Both the position numbers and the translations under genes were made by a program. Of a stretch of DNA of 64,000 nt, positions 59,530-64,000 are shown piece after piece. Source of the stretch: CADEED01 sp964444835. Its GTDB lineage: Bacteria; Pseudomonadota; Gammaproteobacteria; Steroidobacterales; Steroidobacteraceae. The notes under the pieces were generated by a model. That model made no database searches and was not told the DNA's origin. It saw only the letters and a list, made by a program, of their open reading frames with translations. Each line of letters opens with the position of its first letter. Within the stretch, counting starts at the first letter, position 1. The stretch spans positions 186,001 to 250,000 of the forward strand of contig CAYUIT010000001.1 of assembly GCA_964444835.1 (NCBI GenBank), read 5' to 3'.

Positions 59530-60330
59530 ATGACCGCGAAGAAAACCGGCTCGGAAGCGCCTGGCGCACAGATCGACTCGCTGCTCGCTCGTTGGGAGAC
59601 GAGCCTGACTTTGCACGCGAAGTACGCAAAGCTCGACGAGGAACGCTATCGACACGTGCAACCGTGGCCCAAGCACGAGCGTCCGGCCGGGTGGATCATC
59701 GCGCTCGCACGCCAACGCGTGGCTGCGCTACGACGAATCGTCGCGCAGCGCCAAGCAGAGGGCGACCGCACTTTCATCGAAGCGCTCGAGATGATGACGT
59801 TCGTAGCGAACTTGGCAGGGTTGCAAAACGTGGAGCGCTTCATTCCCCTCGCGACCGTCGAGAACGAACGACGCGAAGTGCTCGCTGCACCCGAACCCAC
59901 AGTCACGGCGGCCAAAGCGAGCACGAGCGAGACGACTAATACTCGCCTACGTCGTGCCGACGAAGCGACACGCGAAATGCCGCAACTGCCGGCATCGAAG
60001 GTGCAGCGCATGCTGGCACAACAGCGTGCTGGCGTGCCCACCAAAGCAATTGCGAACGCGCAAGCCGCGGCCAAACGCGATCCGCGCCGCACGGAACGTG
60101 GCACGCGGAGCACGCCCGCGGCGGTTGCGAAGGCGAGTAACGGTCTCACGCCTGCTGAGCGACTGGTGATCGACGACGCGGTGCGATTGGTAGGCTGGGG
60201 CCGTGAGTGGCATGAACTCGGCGAACTGATTCCGCGCCTGGCAGGCCGCCCCAGCGCAGCCGAGACACGCCGCATCCTGCGTCAGCATCGCGCTGCTGTC
60301 GAACAGCAGTTACAGACGAGCGCATCCTAA
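59530..60330 (+). CDS. hypothetical protein, helical and basic
   Basis: A 266-residue soluble protein that I do not recognise. The start is ATG at 59530 (MTAKKTGSEAP). An upstream in-frame ATG at 59437 is possible. It appears mostly helical. Residues ~10-110 contain ERYRHVQPWPKHERPAGWII, followed by an Ala/Thr/Lys-rich low-complexity linker (about 120-200) and a C-terminal region with LVGWGREWHELGELIPRLAG. The charge pattern could suit nucleic-acid or peptidoglycan binding, but this is a guess. Its stop codon TAA lies inside a CTAACAAC octamer. Confidence 0.7.
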   Translation: MTAKKTGSEAPGAQIDSLLARWETSLTLHAKYAKLDEERYRHVQPWPKHERPAGWIIALARQRVAALRRIVAQRQAEGDRTFIEALEMMTFVANLAGLQNVERFIPLATVENERREVLAAPEPTVTAAKASTSETTNTRLRRADEATREMPQLPASKVQRMLAQQRAGVPTKAIANAQAAAKRDPRRTERGTRSTPAAVAKASNGLTPAERLVIDDAVRLVGWGREWHELGELIPRLAGRPSAAETRRILRQHRAAVEQQLQTSAS

Positions 60331-60365
60331 CAACTGCGCCCGCGGACGCCAAGGCGCCGGAGCCG

Positions 60366-61418
60366 TTAGAACTCGGGTCGCACGTCGCGATTGAACTGCC
60401 GGTAGCAGTTCACCAGCATCCACTTCAGGTTGATGAACAATCGCTCGACACCGGGTTCGGTGCCCGAATACGCCAAGTTCTTGACCGTACCATCGACGCG
60501 CTCATTGACGTACAACACGAGCGAGTTGCGCGTGAAGGCGCCAGTTTCATTGTTGAACGGCCAAACAACCGAGCTCAACGAGAGCTGCAAGTCACGCGGC
60601 ACAGCGTCGCGCGTTTTGAACCACACGGCACCTCCTTTGTCGTGCAGCTCGAGTCCCGCGTAGCGCTCGAACGGTATGGCCGCCCCGCCACCCACGCCCG
60701 GTATGTCGGCGTTACATTTGAAGACACGCGCCCGCTGCAGTTCGTAGGGAACGCCGCTCGGATGGCCAGCGATCCAGCGGCCGCGACGATCGCGCTGCGC
60801 CTCGAGAATCGCGAGACCGGCAGGCGCCAGCACATAGCGGTATTGCGCAAACACTTCGCCCAGCCCCGCCGATTGGAACCGGCAGCTCGGCGCCTCGCTG
60901 GCGCCCGCGAATTGCCCTAGCTCTCGGGTCCAGTAAACGTCGCACCCCGGCACGACACGAAAATCCGTGAGCTTGGCCTGAGTCCACACGGTCGCGTCCG
61001 TGAGTGCGGCGGCATATGGGGCCGCACGCGCATCGTCCAGCCAATACGTGCGCATCACCAGACGCTGACTCGGCACATCCACGCGAAATGCCCAAACGCG
61101 ACGACGCACGACCTTGCTGGGATCGTCGTCCAGGTGATCCTCCGCGTAGAACGCGTGTGAGCCGAACAGGTCGCCGGTGATCCGAATCACCCACGTATGC
61201 AGACGCTCATGACGCAACTCTTCCGACAGCTTGCGGCGTGTGTCGAAGTAGTTCTGATTCCAGTTGTCGTAACGGCCCGGTAACAATTCGGTGACGACCT
61301 GCAGATCGCGCTCGGCGGGCAACCCGTCCTGGCCTTGAGCGAGGCCGACGCCTGGCGTGACCGCGCCAACGAGGGCCGCAAGCCCAAAAAACCTGCTTCG
61401 ACTCAACGCTACGCGCAT
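60366..61418 (-). CDS. CpcT/CpeT-like protein (chromophore lyase fold)
   Basis: A 350-residue exported protein with a signal peptide (SRFFGLAALVGAVTPGVGLA). The region LLPGRYDNWNQ (about 46-56), then VVPGCDVYW and SCRFQSAGLG, fits the CpcT/CpeT (DUF1001) family. Cyanobacterial members attach bilins to phycobiliproteins. Non-phototrophs also encode it, with unknown function, and this copy is longer (about 200 residues is usual). I see no phycobiliprotein genes. It is divergent from cytochrome c' and shares a 115-bp upstream region with it. Confidence 0.8.
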   Translation of the reverse strand: MRVALSRSRFFGLAALVGAVTPGVGLAQGQDGLPAERDLQVVTELLPGRYDNWNQNYFDTRRKLSEELRHERLHTWVIRITGDLFGSHAFYAEDHLDDDPSKVVRRRVWAFRVDVPSQRLVMRTYWLDDARAAPYAAALTDATVWTQAKLTDFRVVPGCDVYWTRELGQFAGASEAPSCRFQSAGLGEVFAQYRYVLAPAGLAILEAQRDRRGRWIAGHPSGVPYELQRARVFKCNADIPGVGGGAAIPFERYAGLELHDKGGAVWFKTRDAVPRDLQLSLSSVVWPFNNETGAFTRNSLVLYVNERVDGTVKNLAYSGTEPGVERLFINLKWMLVNCYRQFNRDVRPEF

Positions 61419-61533
61419 GGAAACCTCGCAAACGGCTGGCGCAGCCTAGCCGCGATTCGGTACAGTGCCAAGGGTACGCGCTCGCGCCTTGCGAGCGCGC
61501 TTCACTCTTCAACCTGCCAGGGGATCCGGACAC

Positions 61534-62052
61534 ATGCCGAGCCAAACTCTTTCGGTGACTCCACGACGCACCGTCGCGCGCGCGCGCACCGTCGCGATTG
61601 CCGCACTAACAACCTTCGCCATGGGCGTTGCCTCAATCGCGCTCGCACAAGGCGGGCCTTCACCTGCCGAGATGCAGATCAAGTATCGTCAGAGCGCCTA
61701 CACGTTGATTGGCGGCAATTTCGCGCCGCTCGGCGCGATGGTGTCGGGCAAGCGTCCGTGGGATGCGAAGAATGCGGCACTGCGCGCGGAGCGTATCGCC
61801 TTCGTCGCACAGATTGCGGCCGAATCGTTCCCGGAGGGATCGGGCGCTGGCACACAAGCCGTGCCGACGAAGGCCAAGCCCGAAATTTGGACGAACCGCG
61901 CCGAGTTCGACAAGCTGATGAAAGACATGGTCGACAAGACGCAGGCGCTCGCCAAAGCGGCCAAAGGCGGCAACCAGGACGCCATCAAGGCGGCTTTTGG
62001 TGCGGCAGGCCAAACCTGCAAAGCCTGCCACGACAAGTTCAAGCTGGATTGA
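61534..62052 (+). CDS. cytochrome c'
   Basis: Cytochrome c' (class II) of 172 residues. A long signal peptide (about 1-38, ending near ASIALAQG) precedes the four-helix bundle, with the heme motif near the C-terminus: CKACHDKFK, as expected for class II. It binds NO or CO and is used in NO protection or electron transfer. The start is ATG at 61534, with AGGGG upstream. A downstream hairpin separates it from the convergent cytochrome b561, with which such cytochromes often associate. Confidence 0.92.
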   Translation: MPSQTLSVTPRRTVARARTVAIAALTTFAMGVASIALAQGGPSPAEMQIKYRQSAYTLIGGNFAPLGAMVSGKRPWDAKNAALRAERIAFVAQIAAESFPEGSGAGTQAVPTKAKPEIWTNRAEFDKLMKDMVDKTQALAKAAKGGNQDAIKAAFGAAGQTCKACHDKFKLD

Positions 62053-62063
62053 GAATGGCACGA

Positions 62064-62091
62064 GCCGGTGCGATCACGCGGTCGCACCGGC
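62064..62091. terminator. bidirectional hairpin between cytochrome c' and cytochrome b561 genes
   Basis: GCCGGTGCGA (62064-62073) and TCGCACCGGC (62082-62091) form a perfect 10-bp stem with an 8-base loop between two convergent stop codons (62052 and 62103). There is no long U-tract on either side, so termination strength is uncertain. Confidence 0.55.
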
Positions 62092-62102
62092 CTCGCTAGC
62101 AG

Positions 62103-62840
62103 CTAAAAGAACGCCAACGAGCCCTCAGGCGCCGTGCGCACGATCACATAGACGGCGCCCGCCACCAGCGCCGCCAGAGCGCACCACACTAACAACTTAG
62201 ACTGAGCGATCGCCTCGTCGGGCGCCACTTCGTCGGCACGCTTGCGACCGGTGATCATCGGCACGATCAAATTCTCGCGCTTCACGAGCCAGTAGCCGAG
62301 AGCCGCAGCGATATGGACAGCCATCACGGCGAGCAGCACATCGAACAACTGCTTGTGCAGCGTCGTGATGCGATCCGACAACGACGCGGTCACGTAACCG
62401 AACAGCGGCCCGGTATTGATAATCTGATCGTTGGCGAACAACCCTGTGACCGCTTGACCTAACAACAGCGCCAGCATCGCCAAGATTGCGAGCGCGCCGA
62501 GCGGATTGTGTCCAACATAGCGTTGCGGCTCGCCCGTGAAGAGCGAGCGCGCGTAGCGCAGAATGGCGGCCGGCCCGCGCACGAAGGCGCCAAAGCGCGC
62601 ATGCCGCGTGCCGAAAAACCCCCACAAAACGCGCACCACCGCGATGCCGAGTACCGCGTAGCCGAAGCGCACATGCCAGGCGAAATAGTCGCCCTCGAGC
62701 TCTTGCGTGAGCCAGCAGCCAGCCACGGAGGCGACGAGCCCCCAATGCATCACGCGTACGGGGAGGTCCCACACCAATCGGGAACGTGGTTCTTCAGGAC
62801 TGGCTGGTATGTCGTTCGTTGAATTCGATGAAGTAGTCAT
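62103..62840 (-). CDS. cytochrome b561
   Basis: Diheme membrane cytochrome b of 245 residues with four to five hydrophobic segments. Heme-ligand His residues are in DLPVRVMHWGLV (about 27-38), WHVRFGYAVLGIAVVRVLWG and LHKQLFDVLLAVMAVHIAAA. The N-terminal R-L-V-W-D-L-P-x-R-x-x-H-W pattern is typical of the cytochrome b that receives cytochrome c'/c electrons. The start at 62840 overlaps the VOC gene by 47 bp. A start nearer RLVWDLP (TTG or GTG) would remove the overlap, so the true start is uncertain. Confidence 0.9.
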   Translation of the reverse strand: MTTSSNSTNDIPASPEEPRSRLVWDLPVRVMHWGLVASVAGCWLTQELEGDYFAWHVRFGYAVLGIAVVRVLWGFFGTRHARFGAFVRGPAAILRYARSLFTGEPQRYVGHNPLGALAILAMLALLLGQAVTGLFANDQIINTGPLFGYVTASLSDRITTLHKQLFDVLLAVMAVHIAAALGYWLVKRENLIVPMITGRKRADEVAPDEAIAQSKLLVWCALAALVAGAVYVIVRTAPEGSLAFF

Positions 62841-63264
62841 CCGGATCCCACAGACTGACGCTTGTCATGGACACCCTCTGCCCATCCGCGCCACGCACAC
62901 TAAACACATGGGGCGGCGCGTGAATGCGCGCGCCGAATCGTACCGCACGGCGGTACACGCCCTGCGCGTCCGCCCCTTGCATGACGAAAACGATATCGCC
63001 GATCCCGAGACGCTCGCGACGCGGGGGTTCCGGCAGCCGCGGCTCCGTGAACTCGAGCAGCCCGATCATGCCCACCGTGGGATCCTGCGCCTGCAGGATC
63101 ACCAAGTGGGTTTTGTCGCCGCGCTTGCCCGCCGCTAGCCCCACTCCGCCTAGCTCGATTTGGTCGTCGTACCACACCTGGAGCCCGAAGATGCTGCTGT
63201 AGAACGCTGTCGAACGCTCGCAACTGCGTACGATGAGCGTCGTCCGCTTGACCAAGGTGTTCAT
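62794..63264 (-). CDS. VOC (glyoxalase/bleomycin-resistance fold) family protein
   Basis: VOC-fold protein of 156 residues with two beta-alpha-beta-beta-beta units: VKRTTLIVRSCERSTAFYSS at the N-terminus and TSVSLWDPDDYFIEFNERH at the C-terminus. The segment LWDPDDYFIEF contains the usual metal-ligand Glu. It may act on glutathione adducts or an aromatic diol. The start is ATG at 63264; a longer frame to 63576 covers the next gene's start and was rejected. It overlaps the cytochrome b561 start by 47 bp and lies on the same strand. Confidence 0.86.
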   Translation of the reverse strand: MNTLVKRTTLIVRSCERSTAFYSSIFGLQVWYDDQIELGGVGLAAGKRGDKTHLVILQAQDPTVGMIGLLEFTEPRLPEPPRRERLGIGDIVFVMQGADAQGVYRRAVRFGARIHAPPHVFSVRGADGQRVSMTSVSLWDPDDYFIEFNERHTSQS

Positions 63265-63387
63265 CAGCCCAGTGTACCGCGTCGCCCGACACGGAATGCC
63301 TTGCAGCCGCTCACCGACATGCCCAAAATCGCGCCGCCGCCCGTCGGGAACTTCCGGCCGCGGCCACCCTCTCAGCCTGCACAATTT

Positions 63388-64000
63388 ATGATCAAAGTAG
63401 AGAATCTGACCAAGCGGTATGACGCGCTCACGGCCGTCGACGGTATCAGCTTCGAGGTTCAACCCGGCGAGGTGCTCGGCTTTCTCGGGCCGAACGGGGC
63501 CGGCAAGAGCACGACGATGCGCATGATCGCCGGGTTCATCACGCCCACGTCGGGGACCGCGAGCATTTGCGGCCACGATGTCGTTGCGAGCCCCATCGCT
63601 GCCAAGCGAGCGCTGGGCTACCTACCCGAAGGCGCCCCCAGCTACGGCGAGATGACGGTACACGGATTCTTGACGTTCATCGCGCAACTCCGAGGTCTCG
63701 ATTTCGCGGCGCGCAAAGCGCGCCTCGCGCACGTCATCGAGCGGTTGCAACTCGATGGCGTACTGCATCAGACGATCGAGACACTCTCGAAAGGCTTTCG
63801 GCGCCGCGTCGGCTTGGCACAAGCCATCCTGCACGACCCCAAAGTGCTGATTCTCGACGAACCGACCGACGGCCTCGATCCGATTCAAAAGCACGAAGTG
63901 CGCACGCTGATCAGCGAGATGTCGCGTGACAAGATCATCGTCATCTCGACACACATACTCGAAGAAGTGGACGCGGTCTGCACGCGCGCCATTGTCATCG
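63388..64000 (+). CDS. ABC transporter ATP-binding protein (GldA/CcmA type), 3' end cut by window
   Basis: The first 204 residues of an ABC ATPase, truncated at the right edge. Walker A is LGPNGAGKSTTMRMIAGF (about residues 36-53), the signature LSKGFRRRVGLAQAI, and Walker B LILDEPTDGLDP; the H-loop is VISTHILEE. The subclass is the GldA-like exporter group, involved in gliding motility or efflux, with a separate membrane permease expected just downstream. The start ATG at 63388 lacks a clear ribosome binding site; the region from the VOC start (63264) to here is 123 bp. Confidence 0.92.
   Translation, partial: MIKVENLTKRYDALTAVDGISFEVQPGEVLGFLGPNGAGKSTTMRMIAGFITPTSGTASICGHDVVASPIAAKRALGYLPEGAPSYGEMTVHGFLTFIAQLRGLDFAARKARLAHVIERLQLDGVLHQTIETLSKGFRRRVGLAQAILHDPKVLILDEPTDGLDPIQKHEVRTLISEMSRDKIIVISTHILEEVDAVCTRAIVI

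Larger units (their letters stand above)
2597..62466. repeat. dispersed octamer CTAACAAC / GTTGTTAG (26 copies)
   Basis: Exact copies reading CTAACAAC on the + strand begin at 2597, 4151, 7835, 9904, 15251, 17780, 18772, 20091, 26951, 32082, 36159, 36451, 41758, 45481, 49118, 56305, 60327, 61606, 62189 and 62459. Copies reading GTTGTTAG begin at 8833, 15792, 28164, 44164, 48100 and 54154. About one copy is expected by composition. Counted by eye, so a few may be missed. See the finding of the same name. Confidence 0.8.

Noticed and set aside
63567..63929. Plus-strand Arg-rich frame inside the last gene
   Set aside because: It is an alternative frame of the ABC ATPase, whose own frame shows Walker A, signature and Walker B motifs.

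Overview
The window looks like chromosomal DNA from a high-GC gammaproteobacterium, probably near the Steroidobacter/Nevskiales/Xanthomonadales side of the class. The lineage is inferred from gene order and not from any search. The housekeeping runs amiC-mutL-miaA-hfq-hflX-hflK-hflC-DUF2065-purA and pcnB-folK-dNK-panB-panC are the main support. I saw no transposases, phage genes or CRISPR arrays. Gene packing is dense, with many 1-4 bp stop/start overlaps and five convergent pairs overlapping at their stops.

Region 1 (1-12.4 kb) is an aromatic acyl-CoA catabolic block. A minus-strand operon starts near 6.8 kb with a fused salicylyl-CoA/2-aminobenzoyl-CoA-type monooxygenase plus Old-Yellow-Enzyme reductase. 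It continues through an SDR, a MarR regulator, an enoyl-CoA hydratase-like protein, an acyl-CoA dehydrogenase, a Rid-family protein and a second OYE that runs off the left edge. A hot-dog thioesterase is divergent from it. Next come a two-subunit indolepyruvate:ferredoxin oxidoreductase (iorA/iorB), a second MarR and a fumarylpyruvate-hydrolase-like enzyme. One near-identical 15-bp motif, TGTCAA-N4-TTGGC, lies in both divergent promoter regions and probably defines a shared regulon.

Region 2 (12.5-25.6 kb) has two modules of a Tat-exported DUF1838 protein followed by a hydrolase. They flank a histidine-utilisation cluster: hutI-hutG-hutU-hutD on the minus strand, and hutF-hutC divergent. The set implies the deiminase/deformylase route, but no hutH is present.

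Region 3 (25.6-42.8 kb) is housekeeping: purA, the HflKC membrane complex, hflX, hfq, miaA, mutL, a cell-wall amidase, tsaE, nnrD, queG, pantothenate genes (panC, panB), a deoxynucleoside kinase, folK and pcnB. A tRNA-Glu(CTC) with a strong promoter closes the region.

Region 4 (43.1-57.5 kb) resembles a low-oxygen/stress block. It holds Hsp20, two paralogous tandem-Usp proteins at its ends, a B12-dependent ribonucleotide reductase, a cytochrome c, an ABC efflux system, a CBS protein, a glutaredoxin-DinB fusion, a DksA-like zinc-finger protein, and a soluble heme-PAS FixL with FixJ and a degenerate receiver protein.

Region 5 (57.5-64 kb) holds an MgtC/DUF4010 membrane protein, a diheme cytochrome c, an unknown protein, a CpcT/CpeT-like protein, cytochrome c', cytochrome b561, a glyoxalase-fold protein and the start of an ABC ATPase.

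The most unusual signal is not a gene. The octamer CTAACAAC (reverse complement GTTGTTAG) occurs about 26 times in 64 kb by hand count, against roughly one expected by base composition. It occurs in several reading frames, in both gene orientations, and biased to one strand. It behaves like a genome-wide signal such as Chi, KOPS or an uptake sequence.
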